Made by a program: the position numbers and the translations under genes
Part shown: positions 19,346-28,879 of the stretch, piece by piece
How the letters are laid out: every line of letters starts with the position of its first letter
Numbering within the stretch: the stretch's first letter is position 1
The notes under the pieces: model-generated
Databases searched by the model: none
Seen by the model: only the letters and a program-made list of their open reading frames with translations
Told to the model about the DNA's origin: nothing
Assembly: GCA_036015235.1 (NCBI GenBank)
Contig: CP107926.1
Location: forward strand, 7,191,501-7,255,500
DNA length: 64,000 nt
Direction of reading: 5' to 3'
Origin: Streptomyces sp. NBC_00433
Lineage (GTDB): Bacteria; Actinomycetota; Actinomycetes; Streptomycetales; Streptomycetaceae

Positions 19346-20080
19346 TCAGCCTAGCGGCGGCAGCACCGGCAGCGGGCGTCCTTCCGGGCTCACGTCGAGC
19401 CCGTCGCCCCGGCCGCGGCCGCTGACCCAGGCCAGCAGGGCGCGGGTCGGGCCCGACACGGTCAGCTCGGGCTGCTCGGCGGCCCCCAGGTCCCAGGAGA
19501 GGTCGGAGCCGGTGTCGCGCAGCCGTACGGGTGCCACGCCCTCGTGGGCGGTCAGGTCGCCGATGATCCAGGACAGCTCGCGGTCCGCGAAGCCGGCCGG
19601 CAGGTCGTCCGCGGTGTGGCCGGTGCCGAGGTCGACGTGGTGCAGCCGCACCTCGATCAGCCGCCGCCAGGGGATCTCGGCGGCCGCGATCACCCGCCCC
19701 GAGCGCATCGCGACCTGGGCCGCCCAGGCCGCGGGCGGCAGCGCGCCGACGGCCGCGGCGAGACGGTCCGCGGACTCCCGCAGGTCGTCGAGCTGCTCGG
19801 CCGGCGGCCTGGCGGCGCCGGCCTCGATGTCGCGGTCGCGGGTGGCCGCGTCGGCGTACATCGGGGTCTCCTCGCCGGTCTCCGCCCAGGTCAGCAGGTT
19901 CACCAGCGCGTCGGCATTGCGGGCGACGTGGGACAGCACGTGGCCGCGGGTCCAGCCGGGCAGCAGGGAGGGTCCCGCCAGGTCCTCCGCGGACAGCCCG
20001 GCCACGGCGTCGAGCAGCTGCCCGGTCGCCTCCGCCACGTCGGCCGCATCGCGCTCGGGGTCGGGTCGTTGGACGGTCAC
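19346..20080 (-). CDS. Maleylpyruvate isomerase family mycothiol-dependent enzyme
   Basis: A 244-residue DinB-fold protein. The N-terminal domain carries SLLPGWTRGHVLSHVARNADAL and IPWRRLIEVRLHHVDLGTGH, which supply the three metal-binding His residues; the C-terminal MDMPI_C-type domain ends TRALLAWVSGRG. The family uses mycothiol, the actinobacterial thiol, as cofactor. GTG at 20080 is preceded by GGGAG on the minus strand. It sits just upstream of the MBL hydrolase; a thiol-dependent detoxification pair is plausible but inferred. Confidence 0.83.
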   Translation of the reverse strand: MTVQRPDPERDAADVAEATGQLLDAVAGLSAEDLAGPSLLPGWTRGHVLSHVARNADALVNLLTWAETGEETPMYADAATRDRDIEAGAARPPAEQLDDLRESADRLAAAVGALPPAAWAAQVAMRSGRVIAAAEIPWRRLIEVRLHHVDLGTGHTADDLPAGFADRELSWIIGDLTAHEGVAPVRLRDTGSDLSWDLGAAEQPELTVSGPTRALLAWVSGRGRGDGLDVSPEGRPLPVLPPLG

Positions 20081-20221
20081 AGGCGCTCCCGGTGGTTCGT
20101 CGGCGGTACGGGCATCAGGTTTCCGTATGCCCCGCGGTACGGACAGCGATGCGCACCACACGATCGGGTGAACCTGGCAGGACGACCCCGGAAATCGAAT
20201 GCACGTGCTATATGGTCGTTG

Positions 20222-20240
20222 TGTCGCAACCGCAGCGACA
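20222..20240. promoter_or_regulatory. Dyad upstream of uvrA
   Basis: TGTCGC (20222-20227) and GCGACA (20235-20240) form a perfect inverted repeat with a 7-base spacer, about 80 bases before uvrA and 140 bases before the divergent DinB-fold gene. It does not match the actinobacterial LexA box. Confidence 0.35.
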
Positions 20241-20322
20241 GGAAGAAATCCCGAGCGCACCCCGTTTAGGCTGACTGGGGGGTGACGTCTCTCCCCCGCT
20301 TCTAGGAAAGGTGCGCACTGGC

Positions 20323-23289
20323 GTGGCCGATCGACTCATCGTCCGTGGGGCTCGCGAGCACAATCTGAAGAACGTCTCGCTGGAGCTGCCCAGGGACTCG
20401 CTCATCGTGTTCACCGGTCTGTCCGGTTCCGGCAAGTCCTCGCTGGCTTTCGACACGATCTTCGCCGAGGGCCAGCGCCGGTACGTCGAGTCGCTCTCGT
20501 CCTACGCGCGGCAGTTCCTCGGCCAGATGGACAAGCCGGACGTGGACTTCATCGAGGGCCTGTCGCCGGCCGTCTCCATCGACCAGAAATCCACCTCGCG
20601 CAACCCGCGGTCCACCGTCGGCACCATCACCGAGGTCTACGACTACCTGCGGCTGCTCTTCGCGCGGATCGGCAAGCCGCACTGCCCCGAGTGCGGCCGC
20701 CCGATCTCCCGGCAGTCGCCGCAGGCGATCGTGGACCGGGTGCTGGAGCTGGAGGAGGGCAGCCGCTTCCAGGTGCTCTCGCCGCTGGCCCGCGAGCGCA
20801 AGGGCGAGTTCGTCGACCTCTTCGCGGATCTGCAGACCAAGGGGTACAGCCGGGCCAGGGTGGACGGCGCGACCGTCCAGCTCACCGACCCGCCGAAGCT
20901 CAAGAAGCAGGAGAAGCACACCATCGAGGTGGTCGTCGACCGCCTCACGGTGAAGGACTCCGCCAAGCGCCGGCTCACCGACTCGGTCGAGACCGCGCTC
21001 GGGCTGTCCGGCGGCATGGTGATCCTGGACTTCGTGGACCTGCCCGAGGACGACCCGCAGCGCGAGCGGATGTTCTCCGAGCACCTGTACTGCCCGTACG
21101 ACGACCTGTCCTTCGAGGAGCTGGAGCCGCGCTCCTTCTCCTTCAACTCGCCCTTCGGCGCCTGCCCCGACTGCACCGGCATCGGCTCGCGGATGGAGGT
21201 CGACCCGGAGCTGATCGTCCCCGACGACCAGAAGTCGCTGCGGGAGGGTGCCATCGCGCCCTGGACCGGCGGCATGTCGAAGGGGTATTTCGAGCGGCTG
21301 GTCGACGGCCTGGCCACCGAGCTGGGCTTCCGTACGGACATCCCGTTCGCCGGGCTGCCGGCCAGGGCCAAGAAGGCCCTGCTCTACGGCCACAAGTCCG
21401 AGGTCCGCGTCGCGTACAAGAACCGCTACGGCCGCGACCGGGTGTACAACGCGCAGTTCGAGGGCGCGGTGCCGTTCGTCAAGCGCCGGCACCAGGACTC
21501 CGAGAGCGACTCCAGCCGGGAGCGCTTCGAGGGCTACATGCGCGAGGTGCCCTGCCCGACCTGCGAGGGCAGCAGGCTCAAGCCGATCGTGCTGGCCGTC
21601 ACCGTGCAGGACCGCTCCATCGCCGATGTCGCCGCGATGTCGATCAGCGACTGCGCCGAGTTCCTGGGCGCGATGAGGCTGGACGCCAGGGACCGCAAGA
21701 TCGCCGAGCGGGTGCTCAAGGAGGTCAACGAGCGGCTGAGGTTCCTGGTCGACGTCGGCCTGGACTACCTGTCGCTCAACCGGGCGGCCGGCACCCTGTC
21801 CGGCGGCGAGGCCCAGCGCATCCGGCTGGCCACCCAGATCGGCTCCGGCCTGGTCGGCGTGCTCTACGTGCTGGACGAGCCGTCCATCGGCCTGCACCAG
21901 CGGGACAACCACCGGCTGATCGAGACCCTGGTCCGGCTGCGGGACCTGGGCAACACGCTGATCGTGGTGGAGCACGACGAGGACACCATCAAGACCGCCG
22001 ACTGGGTGGTCGACATCGGCCCCGGCGCCGGCGAGCACGGCGGCAAGGTCGTGCACTCCGGGTCGCTCAAGGAGCTGCTGGGCAACGAGGAGTCGCTGAC
22101 CGGGCAGTATCTGGCCGGCAAGCGGTCCATCCCCACGCCGGACGTCCGCCGTCCGATCGACCGCAAGCGGCAGCTGACCGTGCACGGCGCCCGCGAGCAC
22201 AATCTGCAGGACATCGACGTGTCCTTCCCGCTCGGGGTGCTCACCGCGGTCACCGGTGTGTCGGGCTCCGGCAAGTCCACCCTGGTCAACGACATCCTCT
22301 ACACCCACCTGGCCCGCGAGCTGAACGGCGCGCGCAGCGTGCCCGGCCGCCACACCCGGGTGGACGGCGACGACCTGGTGGACAAGGTCGTGCATGTCGA
22401 CCAGTCGCCGATCGGCCGCACCCCGCGCTCCAACCCGGCGACGTACACCGGGGTGTTCGACCATGTGCGGCGGCTCTTCGCCGAGACGATGGAGGCCAAG
22501 GTCCGCGGCTATCTGCCGGGCCGGTTCTCCTTCAACGTCAAGGGCGGCCGCTGCGAGAACTGCGCGGGCGACGGCACGATCAAGATCGAGATGAACTTCC
22601 TGCCGGACGTGTACGTGCCGTGCGAGGTCTGCCACGGGGCGCGCTACAACCGGGAGACCCTGGAGGTGCACTACAAGGGCAAGTCCATCGCCGAGGTGCT
22701 CGACATGCCCATCGAGGAGGCGCTGGACTTCTTCGAGGCGGTGCCCACCATCGCCCGCCACCTGCGCACCCTGCACGAGGTCGGCCTGGGATACGTCAGG
22801 CTCGGCCAGTCCGCGCCGACGCTGTCCGGCGGTGAGGCGCAGCGCGTCAAGCTCGCCTCCGAGCTGCAGAAGCGCTCCACCGGGCGGACGGTCTACGTCC
22901 TGGACGAGCCGACCACCGGGCTGCACTTCGAGGACATCAGCAAACTGATCAAGGTGCTGTCCGGGCTGGTCGACAAGGGCAACTCGGTGATCGTCATCGA
23001 GCACAACCTGGACGTCATCAAGACCGCCGACTGGGTCATCGACATGGGCCCCGAGGGTGGCAACGGCGGCGGTCTCGTGGTCGCCGAGGGCACCCCCGAG
23101 CAGATCGCGGGCGTCCCGGCCAGCCACACCGGCAAGTTCCTGCGCGACGTGCTGGCGGCCGAGCGGATCAGCGACGCCGCCGTGCCGGCGCCCAGGAAGC
23201 GCGCGGCGAGCAGGACGGCGGCCAAGGCCCCGGCCAAGACGGCCGCCAAGAAGACCGCGGCGGCCAGGAAGCGGGCGGCCAAAGCGTAG
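20323..23289 (+). CDS. uvrA: Excinuclease ABC subunit UvrA
   Basis: A 988-residue ABC-type damage sensor of nucleotide excision repair. Two ATPase modules are visible: Walker A GLSGSGKSS (residues 32-40) and GVSGSGKST (about 645-653), with signatures LSGGEAQRIRLA and LSGGEAQRVKLA. The zinc-binding CENCAGDG...PCEVC begins near residue 744. Beyond the usual end, residues about 953-988 form a Lys/Ala/Arg-rich tail (RKRAASRTAAKAPAK...) like histone H1 tails. GTG at 20323 is chosen as the family N-terminus (ADRLIVRGAREHNL), with AGGAAAGG 12 bases upstream; another GTG at 20311 touches that site. Confidence 0.97.
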   Translation: MADRLIVRGAREHNLKNVSLELPRDSLIVFTGLSGSGKSSLAFDTIFAEGQRRYVESLSSYARQFLGQMDKPDVDFIEGLSPAVSIDQKSTSRNPRSTVGTITEVYDYLRLLFARIGKPHCPECGRPISRQSPQAIVDRVLELEEGSRFQVLSPLARERKGEFVDLFADLQTKGYSRARVDGATVQLTDPPKLKKQEKHTIEVVVDRLTVKDSAKRRLTDSVETALGLSGGMVILDFVDLPEDDPQRERMFSEHLYCPYDDLSFEELEPRSFSFNSPFGACPDCTGIGSRMEVDPELIVPDDQKSLREGAIAPWTGGMSKGYFERLVDGLATELGFRTDIPFAGLPARAKKALLYGHKSEVRVAYKNRYGRDRVYNAQFEGAVPFVKRRHQDSESDSSRERFEGYMREVPCPTCEGSRLKPIVLAVTVQDRSIADVAAMSISDCAEFLGAMRLDARDRKIAERVLKEVNERLRFLVDVGLDYLSLNRAAGTLSGGEAQRIRLATQIGSGLVGVLYVLDEPSIGLHQRDNHRLIETLVRLRDLGNTLIVVEHDEDTIKTADWVVDIGPGAGEHGGKVVHSGSLKELLGNEESLTGQYLAGKRSIPTPDVRRPIDRKRQLTVHGAREHNLQDIDVSFPLGVLTAVTGVSGSGKSTLVNDILYTHLARELNGARSVPGRHTRVDGDDLVDKVVHVDQSPIGRTPRSNPATYTGVFDHVRRLFAETMEAKVRGYLPGRFSFNVKGGRCENCAGDGTIKIEMNFLPDVYVPCEVCHGARYNRETLEVHYKGKSIAEVLDMPIEEALDFFEAVPTIARHLRTLHEVGLGYVRLGQSAPTLSGGEAQRVKLASELQKRSTGRTVYVLDEPTTGLHFEDISKLIKVLSGLVDKGNSVIVIEHNLDVIKTADWVIDMGPEGGNGGGLVVAEGTPEQIAGVPASHTGKFLRDVLAAERISDAAVPAPRKRAASRTAAKAPAKTAAKKTAAARKRAAKA

Positions 23290-23356
23290 GCACAGCCAGG
23301 GGACGTAAGGTACGGGTCGCACACGCACGAGCGGACCCGTACCACCTGGAGCACGT

Positions 23357-23776
23357 ATGACCAGCGACATGCCCGCCTGCCGCCGTACCGTCCTGCGGGG
23401 CGCGGCACTGGCCGGGGCCGCCGGAGTCGGACTGACCGCCTGCGGCGGCAAGAACGGCTCGGCGGCCGGCCCCGGCAAGGCCGTGGAGCTGGGCGCCGCC
23501 AGCGAGGTGCCGGTCGGCGGCGCCAAGCTCTACCGCGACGACAAGGTCGTGGTGTCGCAGCCGCAGCAGGGCACCTTCAAGGCCTTCAGCGCGGTCTGCA
23601 CCCACCAGGGCTGCGTGGTCGACTCGGTGGAGGGCACGACCATCTCCTGCCCCTGCCACGGCAGCCAGTTCGACGCCGGGACCGGGGCCGTCGTCCAGGG
23701 ACCGGCGACCAAGGCGCTGCCCGCCGTCCACGTCACGGTGGCGGGCGGCAGGATCACCGCGGGACCCGCGAGCTGA
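23357..23776 (+). CDS. Rieske (2Fe-2S) lipoprotein with Tat-type signal
   Basis: A 139-residue exported Rieske protein. The N-terminus CRRTVLRGAALAGAAGVGLTAC combines a twin-arginine motif with a lipobox (LTAC), so it is probably folded before export and lipid-anchored outside. The cluster-binding motifs are CTHQGC (C-x-H) and CPCHGSQF (C-x2-H), followed by VVQGPATKALP. It is a short, single-domain Rieske protein likely to carry electrons at the membrane surface; the partner is unknown. It lies alone between uvrA and uvrC. Confidence 0.88.
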   Translation: MTSDMPACRRTVLRGAALAGAAGVGLTACGGKNGSAAGPGKAVELGAASEVPVGGAKLYRDDKVVVSQPQQGTFKAFSAVCTHQGCVVDSVEGTTISCPCHGSQFDAGTGAVVQGPATKALPAVHVTVAGGRITAGPAS

Positions 23777-23872
23777 CCCGTCGGCCGGGCCGTCCCGGAT
23801 GCCCGGACTCCCGGGTTCCGGGACCCCGAGCCTGACCCCGGTTTGTCGTATCCCGCCAGTAGGGTGGGAAGC

Positions 23873-25954
23873 ATGGCAGACCCCAGCAGCTACCGACCGA
23901 AGCCGGGCCAGATCCCCGACTCTCCCGGGGTCTACAAATTCCGGGACGAGCACGGCAGGGTGATCTACGTCGGCAAGGCGAAGAGCCTGCGCCAGCGCCT
24001 GTCGTCGTACTTCCAGGACATCACCAACCTGCACCAGCGCACCGCCACCATGGTGACGACCGCCGCCGCCGTGGAGTGGACGGTGGTCTCCACCGAGGTC
24101 GAGGCGCTGCAGCTCGAGTATTCCTGGATCAAGGAGTTCGACCCGCGGTTCAACGTCAAATACCGCGACGACAAGAGCTATCCGTCCCTCGCCGTCACCA
24201 TGAACGAGGAATTCCCCCGCGTCCAGGTGATGCGCGGCCCCAAGCGCAAGGGCGTGCGCTACTTCGGCCCCTACGCCCACGCCTGGGCGATCCGCGAGAC
24301 CGTCGACCTGCTGCTGCGGGTCTTCCCGGTCCGCACCTGCTCCGCCGGGGTCTTCAAGCGCTCCGCCCAGATCGGCCGGCCCTGCCTGCTCGGCTACATC
24401 GGCAAGTGCTCCGCGCCCTGCGTCGGCCGGATCAGCGAGCCCGACCACCGCGAACTGGCCGAGGAGTTCTGCGACTTCATGGCCGGCCACACGGGCACGT
24501 ATCTGCGCAGGCTCGAACAGCGCATGAAGGACGCCGCGTCCGCCATGGAGTACGAGCAGGCGGCCCGGCTGCGCGACGACCTGGAGGCGCTGCGCCGCGC
24601 CATGGAGAAGAACGCGGTGGTGCTCGCCGACGCCACCGACGCCGACCTGATCGCGGTCGCCGAGGACGAGCTGGAGGCCGCCGTCCAGATCTTCCACGTC
24701 CGCGGCGGCCGGGTCCGCGGCCAGCGCGGCTGGGTCACCGACAAGGTCGAGGCGGTCGACACCGCGGACCTGGTCGAGCACGCGCTCCAGCAGCTCTACG
24801 GCGAGGAGTCCGGCGACGCGGAGCAGTCCGGCGGCAGCGGCGGAGTGCCCAAGGAGGTGCTGGTCCCCGCGCTGCCCTCGCCCGCGGAGCCGGTCGCCCA
24901 GTGGCTGTCGGACCGGCGCGGCTCCCAGGTGAGCCTGCGGGTGCCGCAGCGCGGCGACAAGAAGGACCTGATGGCCACCGTGCAGCGCAATGCGCAGCAG
25001 GCGCTGGCGCTGCACAAGACCCGGCGGGCCTCCGACCTGACCACCCGCTCGCGGGCGCTGGAGGAGATCGCCCAGGCCCTGGACCTGGACACCGCGCCGC
25101 TGCGCATCGAGTGCTACGACATCAGCCATCTGCAGGGCGACGACGTGGTCGCCTCGATGGTGGTCTTCGAGGACGGCCTGGCCCGCAAGAGCGAATACCG
25201 CCGCTTCCAGATCAAGTCCTTCGCCGGGCAGGACGACGTCCGCTCCATGCACGAGGTGATCTCCCGGCGCTTCCGCCGCTATCTGCTGGAGAAGCAGAAG
25301 ACCGGCGAGTGGGAGCCCGACCAGCCGCGCAGCGGCGAGGTCGCCGCGGACGAGCCGGTCGGCGGGCCCATCGACCCGGACACCGGGCGGCCGCGCAAGT
25401 TCGCCTATCCGCCGCAGCTGGTCGTGGTCGACGGCGGGCAGCCGCAGGTCGCCGCCGCCCGGCGGGCGCTGGACGAGCTGGGGATAGCCGACGTCTTCGT
25501 CTGCGGCCTGGCCAAGCGGCTCGAAGAGGTCTGGGTGCCGGGCGACGACGACCCGGTGATCCTGCCGCGCAGCAGCGAGGGCCTCTACCTGCTCCAGCGG
25601 GTCCGCGACGAGGCGCACCGCTTCGCCATCGGCTACCAGCGCAGCAAGCGCTCCAAGTCGATGAAGGCCGGCGCCCTGGACGACGTGCCGGGCCTGGGCG
25701 GGACGCGCAGGCAGGCACTGCTCAAGCACTTCGGTTCGCTCAAGCGGCTGCGCGCGGCGACCGTCGAGGAGATCTGCCAGGTCCCGGGGATCGGCCGCCA
25801 CACGGCGGAGACGGTCGCCGCGGCCCTGGCGTCCGCGGCCCCGGCCGCACCCGCGGTGAACACCGCGACCGGAGAGATCATCGAAGAGGACGACCGTACG
25901 GCCGCCGGCGCACCGCCGGCGGACGGCCGACAACATCGGGGGAAGAGCACATGA
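23873..25954 (+). CDS. uvrC: Excinuclease ABC subunit UvrC
   Basis: A 693-residue dual endonuclease of nucleotide excision repair that cuts on both sides of a lesion. The GIY-YIG nuclease is at the N-terminus (GVYKF at 19-23, VIYVG at 30-34); a UVR motif that contacts UvrB follows (MKDAASAMEYEQAARLRDDLEAL); the RNase H-like nuclease contains IECYDISHLQG and VVDGGQPQV; and a helix-hairpin-helix pair (VPGLGGTRRQALLKHFGSL, VPGIGRHTAETVAAAL) ends the conserved part. TAGGGT at 23860-23865 is seven bases before the ATG. It overlaps rapZ by four bases and leads the uvrC-rapZ-yvcK-whiA run. Confidence 0.97.
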   Translation: MADPSSYRPKPGQIPDSPGVYKFRDEHGRVIYVGKAKSLRQRLSSYFQDITNLHQRTATMVTTAAAVEWTVVSTEVEALQLEYSWIKEFDPRFNVKYRDDKSYPSLAVTMNEEFPRVQVMRGPKRKGVRYFGPYAHAWAIRETVDLLLRVFPVRTCSAGVFKRSAQIGRPCLLGYIGKCSAPCVGRISEPDHRELAEEFCDFMAGHTGTYLRRLEQRMKDAASAMEYEQAARLRDDLEALRRAMEKNAVVLADATDADLIAVAEDELEAAVQIFHVRGGRVRGQRGWVTDKVEAVDTADLVEHALQQLYGEESGDAEQSGGSGGVPKEVLVPALPSPAEPVAQWLSDRRGSQVSLRVPQRGDKKDLMATVQRNAQQALALHKTRRASDLTTRSRALEEIAQALDLDTAPLRIECYDISHLQGDDVVASMVVFEDGLARKSEYRRFQIKSFAGQDDVRSMHEVISRRFRRYLLEKQKTGEWEPDQPRSGEVAADEPVGGPIDPDTGRPRKFAYPPQLVVVDGGQPQVAAARRALDELGIADVFVCGLAKRLEEVWVPGDDDPVILPRSSEGLYLLQRVRDEAHRFAIGYQRSKRSKSMKAGALDDVPGLGGTRRQALLKHFGSLKRLRAATVEEICQVPGIGRHTAETVAAALASAAPAAPAVNTATGEIIEEDDRTAAGAPPADGRQHRGKST

Positions 25955-26877
25955 GCGAGCAGGACGAACAGGACAGTACGCATATGAGCGGCGCAGGAGC
26001 GGGTGAGGCCGGCGAGGCCATCCCGGAACTGGTGATCATCTCCGGCATGTCGGGAGCGGGCCGCAGCACCGCGGCGAAATGCCTGGAGGACCTGGGCTGG
26101 TTCGTGGTGGACAACATGCCGCCCGCCCTCATCCCGACCATGGTGGACCTCGGCGCCCGCTCCCAGGGCAATGTGGCGCGGATCGCCGTCGTGGTGGACG
26201 TACGCGGCCGGCAGTTCTTCGACAACCTCAGGGAGTCCCTCGCGGACCTGGAGGCCAAGCACGTCAAGCGCCGGGTGATCTTCCTTGAGGCCTCCGACGA
26301 CGTGCTGGTGCGCCGCTTCGAGTCCGTGCGCCGCCCGCATCCGCTCCAGGGCCAGGGCCGCATCGTGGACGGCATCGGGGCGGAGCGGGACCTGCTGCGC
26401 GAGCTGCGCGGCGACGCCGACCTGGTGGTCGACACCTCCAGTCTGAACGTGCACGAGCTGCGCGCCAAGCTCGACGCGCAGTTCGCCGGCGAGGAGGAGC
26501 AGGAACTTCGGGCGACCGTGATGTCGTTCGGATTCAAGTACGGGCTGCCGGTCGACGCCGACCTGGTGGTGGACTGCCGCTTCCTGCCGAATCCGCACTG
26601 GGTTCCCGAGCTGCGCCCCTTCACCGGGCTCAACGACGAGGTGGCCACGTATGTGTTCAACCAGCCCGGCGCCAAGGAGTTCCTCGACCGGTATGCCGAG
26701 CTGCTGCACATCATCGCCGCCGGCTACCGCCGCGAGGGCAAGCGGTATGTGACGATCGCCGTCGGCTGTACGGGCGGCAAGCACCGCAGCGTGGCGATGT
26801 CGGAAAGGCTGGCCGCACGGCTGGCGGCGGACGGAGTGGAGACGGTGACGGTGCATCGGGACATGGGGCGCGAGTGA
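25951..26877 (+). CDS. rapZ: RNase adapter RapZ / YvcJ-family nucleotide-binding protein
   Basis: A 308-residue P-loop protein with Walker A GMSGAGRS (residues 32-39) and the conserved C-terminal VGCTGGKHRSV (about 271-281). In E. coli RapZ delivers the small RNA GlmZ to RNase E and senses cell-wall precursor supply; in Gram-positives the YvcJ form binds nucleotides and its target is less clear. The first 20 residues are an acidic, poorly conserved extension. ATG 25951 overlaps the uvrC stop (ATGA) and follows GGGGGAAGAG. The rapZ-yvcK-whiA order is widely conserved in Gram-positives. Confidence 0.94.
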   Translation: MSEQDEQDSTHMSGAGAGEAGEAIPELVIISGMSGAGRSTAAKCLEDLGWFVVDNMPPALIPTMVDLGARSQGNVARIAVVVDVRGRQFFDNLRESLADLEAKHVKRRVIFLEASDDVLVRRFESVRRPHPLQGQGRIVDGIGAERDLLRELRGDADLVVDTSSLNVHELRAKLDAQFAGEEEQELRATVMSFGFKYGLPVDADLVVDCRFLPNPHWVPELRPFTGLNDEVATYVFNQPGAKEFLDRYAELLHIIAAGYRREGKRYVTIAVGCTGGKHRSVAMSERLAARLAADGVETVTVHRDMGRE

Positions 26878-26879
26878 TC

Positions 26880-27896
26880 ATGACGGGTCGGCGGCAGCGC
26901 CGCACCGGCCGTACGGGCACGGGCCGCGGCCGCGGTGTGCCGCCGAAGGTGGTCGCCCTGGGCGGCGGCCACGGACTGGCCGCCTCACTGGCGGCGCTGC
27001 GCCGGATCACCGGCGACCTCACCGCGGTGGTCACCGTCGCCGACGACGGCGGCTCCAGCGGCCGGCTGCGCAGCGAGATGGGGGTGCTGCCGCCCGGTGA
27101 CCTGCGCAAGGCGCTGGCCGCGCTGTGCGGGGACGACGAGTGGGGCAGGACCTGGTCCCAGGTGGTGCAGCACCGTTTCGTCAGCAGCGGCGACCTGCAC
27201 GGCCACGCGGTCGGCAATCTGCTGATCGTCGCACTGTGGGAGCAGCTGAACGACGAGGTCGCCGCCCTGGAGTGGGTCGGCCGGCTGCTCGGCGCGCACG
27301 GCCGGGTGCTGCCGATGTCCGCCGTCCCGCTGGACCTGCACGCCCTCGTCCGCGGCCACGACCCCGCCGCGCCCGACGAGCTGTCGACCGTGCGGGGCCA
27401 GGCCACCGTCGCCCTCACGCCCGGCGAGGTGCAGGAGGTGATGCTGGAGCCCGCCGACCCGCCGGCCGTGCCGGAGGCCGTCCAGGCGGTGCTCGACGCC
27501 GACTGGGTGGTGCTCGGCCCCGGCTCCTGGTTCTCCTCGGTGATACCGCACCTGCTGGTGCCGGAATTGGCCGACGCGCTGATGACCACCAGGGCGCGGC
27601 GCGTCCTCACCCTCAACCTCGCGCCGCAACCCGGCGAAACCGCCGGATTTTCTCCGCAGCGTCACTTGGAGGTTTTGGGGCGACACGCCCCTAAACTCAC
27701 CATTGACGTGGTTCTCGCCGACGAGGCCGCCGTCCCGGACCGTGACAGCCTCGACGAGGCCGCGCTGCGGCTGGGCGGCACGGTCGAACTGGCCCCGGTC
27801 GCCGCCCCCGACGGGCCGCGGCACGACCCGGAGCTGTTGGCCGCCGCGTATGACCGGATTTTTCGTATGCGTGGAAGGATCGGCCCATGGCGATGA
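26880..27896 (+). CDS. yvcK: YvcK/CofD-like protein (gluconeogenesis factor)
   Basis: A protein of about 338 residues of the YvcK (CofD-like, UPF0052) family. After a basic N-terminus it shows VVALGGGHGLAASLAALRR, a nucleotide-sugar-binding loop, then VTVADDGGSSGRLR and GDLRKALAAL. In Bacillus YvcK is needed for growth on gluconeogenic carbon and for cell-wall homeostasis and binds UDP-GlcNAc; this role is assumed. ATG 26880 is preferred; GTG 26874, overlapping the rapZ stop, is the alternative and would add two residues. Its 3' end overlaps whiA by ten bases. Confidence 0.93.
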   Translation: MTGRRQRRTGRTGTGRGRGVPPKVVALGGGHGLAASLAALRRITGDLTAVVTVADDGGSSGRLRSEMGVLPPGDLRKALAALCGDDEWGRTWSQVVQHRFVSSGDLHGHAVGNLLIVALWEQLNDEVAALEWVGRLLGAHGRVLPMSAVPLDLHALVRGHDPAAPDELSTVRGQATVALTPGEVQEVMLEPADPPAVPEAVQAVLDADWVVLGPGSWFSSVIPHLLVPELADALMTTRARRVLTLNLAPQPGETAGFSPQRHLEVLGRHAPKLTIDVVLADEAAVPDRDSLDEAALRLGGTVELAPVAAPDGPRHDPELLAAAYDRIFRMRGRIGPWR

Positions 27897-28864
27897 CGGC
27901 AGCGGTGAAGGACGAGATTTCCCGGCTCCCCGTCACCCGGACCTGCTGCCGCAAGGCGGAGGTCTCGTCGATCCTCCGCTTCGCCGGCGGCCTGCACCTG
28001 GTGAGCGGCCGGATCGTGATCGAGGCGGAGCTGGACACCGGGATCGCGGCGAGGCGGCTCCGCAAGGACATCCTGGAGATCTTCGGCCACTCCTCCGACC
28101 TGGTCGTGATGGCGCCCGGCGGGCTGCGCCGCGGCAGCCGGTATGTGGTCAGGGTGGTCGCCGGCGGCGACCAGCTGGCCCGGCAGACCGGCCTGGTGGA
28201 CGGCCGCGGGCGCCCCATCCGCGGGCTGCCCCCGCAGGTCGTCTCCGGCGCCACCTGCGACGCGGAGGCCGCCTGGCGCGGGGCCTTCCTCGCGCACGGC
28301 TCGCTGACCGAGCCGGGCCGCTCGTCCTCGCTGGAGGTCACCTGCCCCGGCCCCGAGGCCGCCCTCGCCCTGGTCGGCGCCGCCCGCCGGCTGCAGATCC
28401 CGGCCAAGGCGCGCGAGGTGCGCAATGTCGACCGGGTCGTCGTACGCGACGGCGACGCCATCGGCGCGCTGCTGACCCGGCTGGGCGCGCACGACTCCGT
28501 GCTGGCCTGGGAGGAGCGCCGCATGCGGCGCGAGGTCAGGGCGACCGCCAACCGGCTCGCCAACTTCGACGACGCCAACCTGCGGCGGTCGGCGCGGGCC
28601 GCCGTCGCGGCGGGCGCGCGGGTCCAGCGGGCGCTGGAGATCCTCGGCGACGAGGTGCCCGAGCACCTCGCTGCCGCCGGGCGGCTGCGGATGGACCACA
28701 AGCAGGCCTCGCTGGAGGAGCTGGGCTCCCTGGCGGAGCCGCCGCTGACCAAGGACGCGGTCGCGGGAAGGATCAGGCGCCTTCTGGCGATGGCCGACAA
28801 GCGGGCGTCCGACCTGGGGCTGCCCGGCACCGAGGCCAGCCTCACCGACGAGATGGTCGGCTGA
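27887..28864 (+). CDS. whiA: DNA-binding protein WhiA (sporulation regulator)
   Basis: A 325-residue protein with an N-terminal LAGLIDADG-homing-endonuclease-like fold (AVKDEISRLPVTRTCCRKAEVSSILRFAGG ...) and a C-terminal helix-turn-helix (LEELGSLAEPPLTKDAVAGRIRRLLAMA). In Streptomyces WhiA works with WhiB to switch aerial hyphae into sporulation division, activating ftsZ, ftsK and other genes. The ATG at 27887, ten bases inside yvcK, follows GAAGGAT and gives the conserved N-terminus. It is the last gene of the uvrC-led run; a hairpin terminator follows. Streptomyces whiA commonly also has its own promoter, not located here. Confidence 0.96.
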   Translation: MAMTAAVKDEISRLPVTRTCCRKAEVSSILRFAGGLHLVSGRIVIEAELDTGIAARRLRKDILEIFGHSSDLVVMAPGGLRRGSRYVVRVVAGGDQLARQTGLVDGRGRPIRGLPPQVVSGATCDAEAAWRGAFLAHGSLTEPGRSSSLEVTCPGPEAALALVGAARRLQIPAKAREVRNVDRVVVRDGDAIGALLTRLGAHDSVLAWEERRMRREVRATANRLANFDDANLRRSARAAVAAGARVQRALEILGDEVPEHLAAAGRLRMDHKQASLEELGSLAEPPLTKDAVAGRIRRLLAMADKRASDLGLPGTEASLTDEMVG

Positions 28865-28879
28865 CAGCTCGGCCGCTCT

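Noticed and set aside
20180..20310. Possible LexA box (TCGAA..) upstream of uvrA, and CGAAC near the start of uvrB
   Set aside because: Only one half-site is recognisable in each case; the actinobacterial consensus needs both GAAC and GTTC halves.
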